The notes under the pieces are model-generated. The model saw only the letters and a list, made by a program, of their open reading frames with translations. It searched no databases and was not told the origin of the DNA. A stretch of 64,000 bases of DNA from Toxoplasma gondii ME49 (taxonomy: Eukaryota; Apicomplexa; Conoidasida; Eucoccidiorida; Sarcocystidae), in assembly GCF_000006565.2 (NCBI RefSeq), contig NC_031480.1:4623529-4687528 (forward strand). Reading direction: 5' to 3'. Every line of letters begins with the position of its first letter. Position 1 is the first letter of the stretch. The position numbers were made by a program, and so were the translations under genes. This document shows, in pieces, positions 36,101-47,405 of this stretch.

Positions 36101-37643
36101 GCTACTTATTGCAAAGACTCTTATGAGAGCCACTTCCTCTTGGCTGCGGAATGCATGGTTGCCCTGTAGTTTTTCAAATAGCTGTCGTCAAATTCAAACC
36201 CCGCCTTGTTTTCGGATTTGTTTCCGTAGGTCTTCCAGGCGACGCGGACAGATTGGAGAATGCTCATCGTTGCCCTTCTGTAGTACGGTAGGGTCTACCT
36301 ACAGCTGCTGCTTTGTCTTCTGCAGTAACAAACATTAGACTGGACTGTCGCGTGTCGTTTGCCGGCGTCGTAAATTGCATCTAGCGCTGTTGGCCTCTGC
36401 CACTCTTCCTCGGTCGCTTCCGCCACTACCCCCGTGGCTGCCACTGTTCCGCCGCGTTCTCGGCAGAAGTGGGGTAAAGTAGCGCCGTTGATTTGTCCGG
36501 ATTCTCTGAAAAAAATGGAGGTCCTCTCTTTCGATAGAGCCCTAAAGGCCGTATAATGACACTTCAGTTCTTCTGAGGAGCGGAGCTTGATGCTGTCTGC
36601 TATCAGAAGGTCAGTCTAGAATTCGGTTTTGTTGCCGTCTCCACCTCTGTTTTCGAAAATCTCTCCATGGTCTCCTTTTTCAAAGGGGGGCGGGGGGGGG
36701 AGGGTGTGAAACAGAGGAAGATTAGTCAAGAATTTCAAGAAATATTCGCGGTTTGTGGATTGCCAACGGAGGAACGGTCCTGCCTGTGGCGTTTCCCCGT
36801 TTTACCGCAACGACAGCAGCTTGTTTGAGTCGTGGCCTCTGTCCGTCACCAGCACACCCCAGGGAAGCTGGCGACTTGTCCCATCGGCTTCTCCTCTCTT
36901 TCCGGACACCATTTACCTCTTTTATGCATTTTCAAGACCCTCTCTCCCTCATTTTTTCATCTGTGTCTGCTCGGAGGCGAGGCGTCGACATGCTGTAGAC
37001 AGCAGGCAGCGATCTCTGGAGACGCCCAGCCTCTCTGTCAAGTGTGTTTATTCGGTGAGTTGCGTCATTTGAAATCTGGATTGGACAGGAGTAACACCCA
37101 AGAGCCCCCGCAACGACTGTGTTTCGACCAGATACGGCTTTCGCCATTCGCAGGCTTTCTACTAGCAGACGTGAAAGCGACACTGTCTTTTTTTGTCGGC
37201 CGCCCGGTGTAGGTGGTCATCTGCTTCCCGTTTCGGTCTCTTGTTCTAGCCTACCTGAGAAGGACGAAACAGGGACGCAGCGGTATTTCTGCGTCTTTTC
37301 AATGGTTTTTTTTGCGTGATTTAATCACCTGAATAGCGTGGCCTTTTGTGCGCTAGGATTCCCCTGTTGTCCGTGTTCGATTTTGCACGTTACTCTTCCG
37401 TATTCCTATCTGTGCGACTGATAGGAATCGAGAATCTCCAGACAGCGAACCGGTCTTTCCGCCTCGATCAGGTTCCTTAATCCGTTTCAAGTCCTTGAGT
37501 TTCTGCGGAGGTCCTTTTCCGCGTTTGTCTCGTCCAGAGCTACAACCCCCGGCTCTGCTTCCACACCTGAGGCGACTTTCTCGCAGGTCAGTCTTTTCCA
37601 TGTCCCCTCGCGTGTGTCGCCTCGTCTGCCGCGGCTGTGAAGG
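33199..37643. other. Gene-poor interval upstream of the transporter
   Basis: No gene recognised. The 206-codon minus frame at 34875-35495 lacks any domain or signal peptide. Contains a two-copy degenerate 67-bp repeat (34742-34874) and a G-rich tract near 36685-36701. The part after about 36300 is T-rich and is probably promoter and 5' UTR of the transporter gene. Confidence 0.45.
34742..34874. repeat. Two-copy degenerate 67-bp tandem repeat
   Basis: Units 34742-34808 and 34809-34874 each begin GGAACAGG and end with a CTGCCCGAC block, then GTTGCTCC and CAGT. The middle of the unit is diverged. Confidence 0.6.
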
Positions 37644-39698
37644 ATGGCGGCGTCCCAGGGAGAGCCCGCTCCGAAGCCAGGGGGACAGTCGTCTAGTGAG
37701 AGTTCGTCTTCCCACGATTTTCTGCGCGAAGAAGTTTCTCTGGCACATTCAGTCGCTGCCGTCGGCCCTGAACGTGCTGAGGGCGCAAGGAGGCGGGGTT
37801 TACGCTCCTGGTCTGCGTGCCTGCACGCGATCCGGCGTGCTCTGCCGTTCAGCGATGTGCCTCCCGCGAACCAGAAAGCGCCCTTGGGTCTGAATCGCTA
37901 CGTGCTGCTCGTCATTTACGCCCTCTACATCACGAGCACAGGCGTGTTTTTCCACGGGTGGCCGTCCGTTGCCGCGTTGATCTTCCGGAACAACGGCTTT
38001 GAAAGTTTGTGCGAGAGAGACCCCCTAACCGGCGCGTTCGTGGATGATCAGCGCGTGGTAAATGACAAACCGTACATTTGCGACAAACAGGACGCAGCTG
38101 TCCAGCGTCTGTACACCATGACTTGGGCGATCTGCAGCACCATGTGCGCATTCGCCGGTGCGCTTTTAGATTTCGCGGGGCCGCGCTGGACGGCGATGGT
38201 CGGCCAGATGTTCAACTTATGTGGCTGGATATGTTTATCTTTCGCGCACAAATCTGATATGTTTTACTATCTTGGCTTTACAACCGTGGCGCTGGGCTGC
38301 GAAACCGCGTTTCTGCCCACCTTCTGCATCACGCGCCTCTTTCCGGGCGCCGGCGGGCTGGTGATCACGATTTTGGGATCGGCAGTGTCCACAAGCTATG
38401 CGGTACCCGTGGTCCTCAATGCCATCATGGATGCCTACGGCTTCTCCTTCCAGTCTGTAGCGCTCGGCTACACGTGTGCCTGTCCCCTCGTATGCGTCTT
38501 CGTGGCGGGTTTCCTCATGCCGCGTAGGCGCTTTCTCGACGACAACGATGAGGGAGCGGTGCAGGATCTTCACGCAGCGGCCAGTGCGAGTTTGGAAACA
38601 AATTCGGAGCAAGAGCCCCCGCGCAAGGCCGGAATGAAAGGGCCTGAGGAAACGGCCGTCGCTACGGGTCAGACGAAGCTGGGAAAGGTCGCGTTCAAAC
38701 ACGCGTCTTTCGAAACAAGGCCAGCGAGCCTTCAAAATGATGCAGCTCCGACAATGCATGCACCCGTCTACGCAGACACTGACAAACGAGACGGTGATGC
38801 CGTGAAACAGGGGAGCATAGAATCAGCCTTGCAGTGGAGGCCAAAGGAAGGAGGGAAGCGAGCAGCGTTTGCGCAGCGCTGGGGACCGCGTCTCGAACCG
38901 TTTTTCCACCAGCTGCTATCAGAGAGATATCTTCTCATCGTTCTCTACAAAATTGGTGTTGTGTTGGCAGCGTCCTACTTCCAGCAGGCCGCGCGTCGGG
39001 TTTTCAGCGAGCAAGTCGTCAACATTCGTGGCATTCTTCTGCCTTTCTCTTTTATTCCTTGCATTCTGTTGGGGAAACTTGCCGATGTCATCGGCATCTG
39101 CCGGGTGCTCTTTCTTATGAACATCTTCGGTCTCTTCATGTACGGTTTCTCCCTGTCGTCCAGCGTGCTGTGCGGCTGCATCTCAGTAGTCTGCTTCACG
39201 CTGTACATGAGTTTCTTCTCCAGCCAGATCTTCGTCTACGTGGAAGCCACGTTCTCACCCAATGACTTTGGGAAGCTGTGTGGGTTGTCGGTGATGATTG
39301 GCGGCATCGTCGGGTTGCTGGCGACTCCTCTGTACGAACATGTCACTGTGCAGCTGAGCAAGGGGGACCCGTTTTCCATGCAAATCGTGATGATCATGAT
39401 TCTCGTTATACAACTCTTGTGGCTGACGCGGCTTTACAGTCTATGGAGGAAGAACCCTCATCCTTACGTTTCTCTGGGCGTGCGGTCTGCTGCTCACCTA
39501 GAACGCGTGGGCGTGCACAGCATCGCGGAGGGCCAACTGCGTCCGGGAAGACCAGCCGCCCCCGACGGCGATGGCGCCGAGGAGATCCGTGGCGATTCCG
39601 AGCAGCCGAGAGGGAGCGGGGACAGACAATTGGTAGCGGTTCTGGGAGAAGGGCGAGCGGTAGAGTGTAGTGGAGACGGCACAGCACCAGACGGCTGA
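37644..39698 (+). CDS. MFS transporter, apicomplexan amino acid transporter (ApiAT-like)
   Basis: An intronless 684-aa membrane protein. After about 85 hydrophilic N-terminal residues come hydrophobic helices starting at RYVLLVIYALYITSTGVFF. The loop after the second helix carries GALLDFAGPRWTAMVGQ, a form of the MFS G-x-L-x-D-x-x-G-x-R motif; a second copy, LGKLADVIGICR, lies in the C-terminal half, as expected from the internal duplication of MFS proteins. A hydrophilic loop of about 150 residues separates the two bundles, and a basic, Gly/Asp-rich tail ends the protein. The lumenal-side loop with CERD and YICDKQDAAVQRLY, and the FPGAGGLVITILGSAVS helix, are typical of the ApiAT (formerly NPT) family, whose characterised members import amino acids at the parasite surface. 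The substrate and subfamily cannot be read from sequence. Confidence 0.82.
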   Translation: MAASQGEPAPKPGGQSSSESSSSHDFLREEVSLAHSVAAVGPERAEGARRRGLRSWSACLHAIRRALPFSDVPPANQKAPLGLNRYVLLVIYALYITSTGVFFHGWPSVAALIFRNNGFESLCERDPLTGAFVDDQRVVNDKPYICDKQDAAVQRLYTMTWAICSTMCAFAGALLDFAGPRWTAMVGQMFNLCGWICLSFAHKSDMFYYLGFTTVALGCETAFLPTFCITRLFPGAGGLVITILGSAVSTSYAVPVVLNAIMDAYGFSFQSVALGYTCACPLVCVFVAGFLMPRRRFLDDNDEGAVQDLHAAASASLETNSEQEPPRKAGMKGPEETAVATGQTKLGKVAFKHASFETRPASLQNDAAPTMHAPVYADTDKRDGDAVKQGSIESALQWRPKEGGKRAAFAQRWGPRLEPFFHQLLSERYLLIVLYKIGVVLAASYFQQAARRVFSEQVVNIRGILLPFSFIPCILLGKLADVIGICRVLFLMNIFGLFMYGFSLSSSVLCGCISVVCFTLYMSFFSSQIFVYVEATFSPNDFGKLCGLSVMIGGIVGLLATPLYEHVTVQLSKGDPFSMQIVMIMILVIQLLWLTRLYSLWRKNPHPYVSLGVRSAAHLERVGVHSIAEGQLRPGRPAAPDGDGAEEIRGDSEQPRGSGDRQLVAVLGEGRAVECSGDGTAPDG

Positions 39699-42600
39699 GA
39701 GCCTAGGAGGAAGACGTGAACAGGGACGACTCCACAGTTCCACCTTTGGCAGCTTTCGAGGCTCAGATTGCCGGGATCGGATTTCGGGTGCCCGGAAGGC
39801 CGGGGCAGAGAACAAGAAAATTCATAATGACGGAGTGTTGCTCTCGGTAGGTGCTGGCTTTTGTGAAGCGACGGACAGTCTCCAGAGTCCGCTGCGAAGG
39901 GAGCCATGAGAAGGTGACTCTGGACAGGAAGGGCGTGAGGCGCGTGTGACGGCCCTCTGTCTGCTTCTCCGCGAAAGGCTATAACGGGGAGCTTATTGCC
40001 TCTCATTGGATGGTGTGGCTGGTCCGCGCTGTTTTGGGGTTTCTAGGTTACAAGCTTGACAAAACGCGCCTGAAGCGTTTAGTATCATCTTCCAGAAAGG
40101 AGACAGGGAAGACTGAACCACTTAAGGGACATGAGGGTACGCTCCCTCACCCTCGAGGGCACGTAGAGCGCTCAAGGGCTCAGCGTTCCCTCCACGCACA
40201 CGCTCGGTTTCCGCTAATGGGAGAAGTCCACGACGACAACTGTACCGCCTTTCTTCCTTGCCCGTGTTATTGTGCCGTGTTCCGTCACAGGGTTTCCGTG
40301 ATTTCGTTTCAAGCGATCAAGAGGGACTCTCCAGCAGAGAGTTCACGCTTCGTGTATCAATTCTCCGTGCGGTAGACCAGCGGGAAGGTTGGTGCATGGT
40401 CGGTACCACTAGTCGATGCTGTATTTTGACGGTTTAAAAACAATGGAAAGGGACGCACATCAAACGCATGGCCCCGTTGCAATCAGAACTTGACACATAG
40501 AGCAGCGGGTGAGATGGGTTGCCCGGAGAGAAGAACCGCGTCAGTCTTGCAATGCCGAGGAAGTTACCGGTCGCTAACACAACTCTGAAGCTGTTTGTTT
40601 TCGTGATTCGAGGACGGAACTGTGGGTGTCGGTCTTCTTTTTCGGTTGCGTCTTTCTCGCCGTTGGCTACCAGGAAGGAATGCGTCTACTACCCCTCCTC
40701 TCTGTCTCTCGAAGGCTGTCTGGGTCCCTGTTGGTCCGTGATCTGTGTGTTTCCTCACTACGTTGAAAGTCGCTGCGTTGTTTATGCACTCACAAGTATC
40801 TTGTCAGTCAGGTGAACGGGGTTGCTTCCCGTGTGTGGCATCATTAACAGGAGGAGATGGCCTGCGTCTGCGTTGTATATTCACTGGCTCGCTGGCTCCA
40901 CAAATCGGCCCCGAGGAGAGAGTTCCATTTCACGCTTCCTGTATAGACAGGAAGAAACAGGTTACTGCCTTTCTTCACACGCTTGTGTACGCGAAGGGCA
41001 GCACCAGGCAGGTTATTCATCTATTTTCCGGCTGAGTTTGTATTCTTGCTTGTACTGGATACCTCTGCAGAGTCGTGTTGCACTCCACTAGTTGACTCTG
41101 ACGGTGTCATTCTCTCGTTTTCGGGTTCCCAGTGTCGCTCAAGCGAATCGCGAACGACGGGGCGACGGAACAGAAGACAGAAAGGTTGTGTTCCGGAACA
41201 TAATGGGGTGGAAAGATTTTCCAGGTGCTCGTGGGAATGGGTGTTCGCAGGCTGTGTTCCCTGCTTTCGAGAACGAGCAAGAAACATAGACTTCATGGAT
41301 GGACCAGCTACCAGTAAAAGGTGCAGGCACCCAGAATTGAGGCCGTGGTCGTAAACAAACGCAAGAGAGAAAACAGGGATAATCCGTGAGGTGATCCGAA
41401 AGCAGTGATCCGGGTCGATGTAGTCTGGGTGAGTCGATTGTGAGGAGTGTCACGTTTTATCGTTGACACTTCCTTTTTGGCGTCGCAATCGGAAATGACA
41501 GTCTGGAGAGCCTTTGAGAATGTTGCGCAAGCAGTCGAGTGATGGATATAATGGTGTTCGAGGCGGGGGCAAGAGCATACTGTATCGAAGGGGCTGACGT
41601 TGTATTGCAAGCCTTTGTGCGTGGCATCTGTCGTCTATGTGTATTTTCGATAAAGAAGCTTTATAGTATGCCAACGTAAAGGACATACCGTTGTCTGGGT
41701 TGTTTTCTACCTATACCGTGGTTTGCTCGTCCATGCGCGTCGCCGTGTAAACCAGTTCACAGACACGAATGTCTCGTGCATGTGTCGAGTTACTGGCTGA
41801 AAAGCATACCTCAGGGTTGTCTTGCCTCCTTTGTTGATGTCACCGCACAACAAATGTGCCGTTTTCGATCTGGAGTGTGTCATAGAACGGTGTGCCTGTA
41901 GTTCCTCTTATTCAGTTAGATTTTTTGTTCCCTCGTACCATCTTGTGTGTGAACAACTGTGGAGATATATCGGCTGAGTGACTCAAGAGGAATTTGTCTA
42001 CTGCACACGAAGCTACTGCGGCTCGCTTTGGAGTAAGCAGTGGTTACACCCAAGAGGAATTTGTCTACTGCACACGAAGCTACTGCGGCTCGCTTTGGAC
42101 TAAGCAGTGGTTACACCGCGCAGGAAGTGCAAACAGTGCATGTGAAGACCCTCAGTTCTGCGGCACTTCCTCTACAGCTGTTTGCAGTATACTCTATAAT
42201 GAGCTGATTCTTGTCTGAGCGTGTGTCAAATGTGATTGAGCAAACATGTTCTGCAAGAACAGCTTCCGTTTGTCCCTCTCTTCCGTACGGGGCATACCAA
42301 GTTCGAGACGTGCACATAGCATAGCATTCACACCTCACTTGATGACACAAAATCGTTAGTTGGACTGACAGGGCGAACGGTCAAGCAGCTGAACAGCAAA
42401 CCAACGCTTTAATAGTGCGCAGACAGATAACTCACGCCCAACGATGAAACAGTGTTCGGCCAGGAACGCTGCAGTTCATTCAAAGGTATCAGGCACGGGT
42501 CCTTTCTGTACGTTTTTCAGTCGACCATGGCACCTGCAGACGCAGAAAAGAAGCGCGTGTGAACCGCTGGCGCGGACGAACCTCTCACTGGTGTTGGCTA

Positions 42601-43684
42601 AGAGACACTCTGCGTACACCTCAATAGCAGAGAAGTACACCAGCATCACTAGAAGCAATTCGTCACCAGTTCATGTCTCGAAATGTTTTCAGTGGATGGG
42701 TAATTATTTGGATACGAATGGCATGCCTTTGCATTCTACCGCGTATTTCGAACTTGCAAACCCGTTACAGGCTGAAAAAGACTGCCATTTTTGCGCTTGC
42801 TGTGCCGTAGTGGAACCGTGGTGCTTCTGGGCTGCAGAGGGCAAGCAGTGCGTGACTCTGCCTTATCTCGACGACACCTTCGTCAGCTGGCCTGCCGCAT
42901 CATCGGTCAGGTTGACGAGAAACGGCAGGATGTCCCTGAAGAAGAAAAACTCCTTCTGTCTTGTGGTCTATTTTTGTGTGTGGCTTACTTTTCTCACCAG
43001 CAGGTTTTTTCGCCGGGATCGCATGCACAGGAGAGACATCAAACCAGGAGGGGTGTGCCACCGATCCTTCGAGAGGAGGGTTTCTTTCCGCGCGCGTTTT
43101 CGTTCGCTGTGGCTTTTCTTCAGAGGTGACAGCGGCAAACGGGTGTTTTCTGTTACTGGCAAAGTGGACGCCCGCCTTTCTTCGACGTGAAACTAAAGTG
43201 AAACAAAGAGGAGAGAGACAGTCAATCGCCAGCCGAAGGGAAGACGGGGAAGCCTCTGGAAGGAAGTTCCGTGCTGGATGATTCTACACCAGAAAAGCGC
43301 CGTTCTGACGACGTTCTACCTTTGAAAGTTGTACTTTCTCTTGTTTTGTCTTTTGTGTCTTTCTGTTTCATCTTCTGCTGCCTGGGGAGACGACGTATAG
43401 TTCCTCGTTTTTTCAAGTGTGTGGAGTCCGCCTTCTTTTTCTCGATCTCCTTTCGCTGCTGGCCCCCCTATGTCCGGAAGACGACCTGTAGCTCTGTCAC
43501 CCTTTTGTCCGGATTCTCTGTTTGTCCTGGGTTTCAACCGTTCCTCCCCTCTCGCACCTTTGTGTTTCTTTGACACACCTTTGTTTCCCCCCCCTTCTCT
43601 CGCTTCGAGACTTCCATCTGTCTTCCAGTCGTAGACCACGCAGCCTCGTCTCGCCTTTTGTCTTCCATCTGCACCGTCGCCAAA
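39699..43684. other. Intergenic, ApiAT to PSMA5
   Basis: Holds the transporter 3' UTR and the PSMA5 promoter and leader. The longest frame, 42444-43190 (248 codons), shows no domain and overlaps sequence expected to be regulatory. A perfect-looking two-copy 67-bp repeat lies at 41984-42117. No RNA gene is visible. Confidence 0.45.
41984..42117. repeat. Two-copy 67-bp tandem repeat
   Basis: Copies 41984-42050 and 42051-42117 both begin CAAGAGGAATTTGTCTACTG and differ at very few positions (for example GGAGTAAGC against GGACTAAGC). The 67-bp period is not a multiple of three, so it is not a protein repeat. Confidence 0.92.
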
Positions 43685-46600
43685 ATGTTTTCGACCAGGT
43701 AGGCTTCGCTTGTGCTGCTCTGAATCATAGAGACAACCGCCGTGTCCACTGTCGACTGCAGCTTCACCGCTTTAGATTCCCTGCAGACAGAGAGAGTGGG
43801 CAGTGTGGTGCAAGGCGTTCAAAAGCATCCTGTAAGTCTACCTCTGCTGACGTATTCCAAAATAGGGAAGGAATCGGTAACACAGATGTCCAAAGAATAT
43901 GTTGGAGAAGGGCGGTACCTGTGGAGTGATTCGTCTTCAGAAACATCGCCTCTGTCTAACGGCGTGTAGATAGGTCTGTGTGCTGTGGATCTGTGAATGC
44001 CCGTTCACGTGTACATGCATGTATGTCTGTTTGCACATGCGTTAGTGTGTAGAGGTTTTTCGTGCATCTGGAAATTTTCCTTTCTCGATTGACTGCTTCT
44101 TTCCTCATTCTTCGCTCTCTCGCGCTTTCGCTGCAGGAGCGAATACGATCGAGGTGTGAACACCTTCTCTCCGGAGGGCCGTCTGTTTCAAGTGGAGTAT
44201 GCACTAGGTGCAATCAAGCTCGGCAGCACAGCTGTCGGTATCCAGACCAAGGATGGAGTTATTCTTGCCTCAGAAAGGAGAATCACCTCGTGCTTGCTGG
44301 ATCATCGATCGATTCAAAAGATCGTCGAAATTGATGACCATATTGCATGCGCCATGAGCGGTCTGATTGCCGATGCCAGGTATGACCCTTCACACCCATG
44401 GACAACCGGACGGGGAGAGTGGCTCTGCCGTGTCTACACGGCCGTTGGTCTCTGCCAGATTGTCTTCCTCTTGCTTTCGTCTCTGCTGTCGTTCCGCTTT
44501 TAGGTGTCACAAAGAGCCCACAGTATCTCTCAGACGCCTTTCGTCTCGTAGCATTTCTTGAACATCTCCTGCGGCCGCCTGCTGCTTCCCTTATTTGTCA
44601 GTTGTTCGAGTTTCATCATCCTCGCATTTGTTCTTCCACAAAATTCTTTGTTCGCATCCGCGTTCGTTGTTTTCACGGAACACTCGATAAAAAGCGCGAG
44701 TGAGATTGTTACGCCTTAATGTGTCTGTGTGAGCCATGCATGTGGGTCCTCGAGCTGTCCTTATACGAGGAAAAAACTGAGGCAGGTAATGTGGTGTAGG
44801 TTTCTCTCCCTGATTATCCAAACATGTATGTATCGCGGGTTCGGTCGAAAGTAAACTTCATACTGATTGAGTTAAAGAATTCGGCAGGCCTGCTCGCACG
44901 TGTGGCATCTCGGATCAACCCAAAAACCTGGTCAGACGCGATTTGTGTAAGCGGTTCCGGTGTTGTGTATTACCAGGACCCTCATTGACCATGCCCGAGT
45001 GGAGTGTGCAAATCACTTCTTCACCTACAACGAGAAAATGTCGATTCACAGCTGCATCGATTCCGTCGCCGATCTCGCTCTGGATTTCTCCGGTAAACAC
45101 AAAACGAATTCTGACAAATATCCTGAGGCGAAGGACACGGATGAGACTCTGTGGGGCACCTGGAAGCGCTTCTGGACTGGTTCACCTCTGTTGCTGAATC
45201 GAGGAGCTTTGCAGATTATTCTTAAGTTGGCTTTTTTTTTCAAATACACGAGTTCTGTCTTGCATGCCAACATCTGCAGAGAGCCCCAACCAGTTCCCAT
45301 GGGCAGGCGAAGGCACATGCTGGGGTGTTCGTGTGGAGTTCCGGAGGGTGTGTTGTCCCCCAGTGCTTTCGTGTATATGGAAATCTTCGCTGTTTTTTCC
45401 TTGTCATTCCCTCTCTCTTCTCTCTGGTTCTCTGCTCGTTTTGCTATTTTCTCCGAATATTCTCGGTCTTCTGGCTCCTTGCCTGTCTCTCTGTGCCTCG
45501 AGCGCACAATACGGGAAGAGTCTCCAAGAATGACGGGGTGACAAGCGAGTATTAGAACAGCAGACGGTTCTCGACGCACTCTCGCAAAGTGCTTCTCCTG
45601 TAGGAGCTGTTTCGAGTGTGATGAACGCGTTGGATTCTGTCCTCTCTCGTTGGGTTTTCACAAAGAGCTGACCCACTGCTACGTCTTTCTGTGCAGATGT
45701 GAGCGACGGTCGCCGAAAGAAGATGATGAGTCGACCTTTTGGAGTTGCTCTTCTTGTCGCCGGCGTCGACGATCAAGGGCCGTCTCTGTGGTGCGCAGAT
45801 CCGTCCGGTGAGCGCCAGTGTATGTCCAGGAACTTTACAGACCTTGGGGATTCGGGAAACAGAGACCTAAACGCCGCTTCTCTCGGCCCAAAACTCTGCC
45901 CAACGTATGCAGAGAGTTTGTTCTGCATGAAGAAGGATTCTTGAAGCTCGACAGAAACTCCGGCGTAGAGGCGACCTCCTATCGTTCGTATGCCTGTAGA
46001 ATCTGCAAGTTTCGGCGTGAAGTGAACAACTCCTACTGAACTTTGACGAGATTGTATTGCACAAGCGCGAGCCTCTGGAAACCGTGCCAGTGTCGACTAT
46101 CCCTTGGGGGCTTCTGTGTGCAACCAGCTTATGCGTGAAAAAAAAGACGGGTTCTTGCGTTTTCATGGACCTTGTCATTTCTTCACGTTAGCGTCTTTTC
46201 TGTTTCCTATCGCGCGTCAGAGACTGCGCCTCAGACAGCATGCATCCGTCGGTCCTCCGGGGTGTTCTTCCTTGTGTTTTGCCGGTCAGGCACTGTCACC
46301 AAGTACCAGGCTGTGGCTATTGGTTCCGCCCAGGAAGGCGCTGAGACAATGCTGCAGGAGCAGTACAGTCAGTCGATGAGTTTCGAAGGTAAACCTCGGA
46401 GACAGGTCTTTTCGGGACAGCAGATTTCCGGTGAAGGAAACGCGGAGAAACATCTGAGGCGAGACAATTGACGGCAGGTGATGAGGGAAATTTGCTTCGG
46501 TCCGGTATGATCCACGACGCTGCCTTCTGTCACAAACAGGAAGCTTCTGCCATGCCTTTGTTTACGCGCAAAAGAATAGGCGTACGGATTCGTATTTATG

Positions 46601-47405
46601 TGGTACTGTCTCTGCACAGATGATTCACCACGGCGTGTCTCGGATCAAGAAAGGCATTATAATCGTACCTGTGGTACTGAATCTGCGTCAAATGTAGTCT
46701 GGGCACAGAAGGGAGTTTCCGTTGACTCGGGCGTGTATTCCGAGTCCTTGTCTTGAATTCAACGCTCTGTCTTTGTGTCGTTTCCAACAGATGCCGAGGC
46801 CCTTGTTTTGGTCGTCCTGCGCCAAGTCATGGAGGAAAAACTGAACTGTAATAACGTTGAGGTGGCGTGCGTGAAGACCAGTGATCGCAAGTAAGGTGGT
46901 ACACCAGGAGGCGACTCCACCTATATGTGGGTATTTACGTATGTATATAAACATGTAAGTTTATATATATATATATATATATTTGAATGTATAGTATCGT
47001 ATAGCGGGAACTGTCGAGAGAATAACGAAAGTGACGAAGAGAAGGAACGAACAGGAAACAACGGTGGTTTTAAATACATGGATATATGTGGAGATGTGTA
47101 GCTGTTCCTGAGTCCTCCTATGGTGTGTGGTGCTTTGATCCGGCTGTGTGTGTCAGATCTCATCGATATCTGAGTGTTTTTCTCTGCATGCGACTGGCCT
47201 TGATCGAGTCCACGCCTCCTTTGCTGTATAGTAGGGAGTGTCCTCGATTCCGTAGATGACAACGTCTGCGAGACTGTGTTTTTGTGAATGTTCACTTCCT
47301 CGCTTCTGCAGGTACCATCAGTACTCCTCGGAAGAGCTTCAGGCGTTAATCGACCGTCTGCCAGCGCCTACGATCCCTACTGCGACGGATCTTTCGTCCG
47401 CGTGA
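43685..47405 (+). CDS. PSMA5: 20S proteasome subunit alpha type 5
   Basis: One of seven alpha subunits forming the gated outer rings of the 20S core; alpha subunits are not proteolytic. Seven exons with GT-AG introns and matching phases: 43685-43698, 44137-44379, 44977-45092, 45697-45807, 46290-46388, 46791-46890, 47312-47405, giving 258 aa. The ATG sits in CAAAATG, a favourable coccidian start context. The N-terminus [20 protein letters not shown] carries the alpha-type signature ([20 protein letters not shown]). Other family blocks are [57 protein letters not shown] and [14 protein letters not shown]. The SEYDRGVN start and the acidic-free linker before MMSRPFG identify alpha-5 over other alpha types. 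It is slightly longer than the usual ~241 aa because of a basic DVSDGRRKK linker and a Pro/Thr-rich C-terminus. Confidence 0.96.
46962..46982. repeat. (TA)n microsatellite in PSMA5 intron 6
   Basis: TA dinucleotide run in the intron between 46890 and 47312. Confidence 0.92.

Noticed and set aside
42444..43190. 248-codon plus-strand open frame upstream of PSMA5
   Set aside because: No domain, signal peptide or exon partner. It overlaps sequence likely to be promoter and leader, and composition is not clearly coding.
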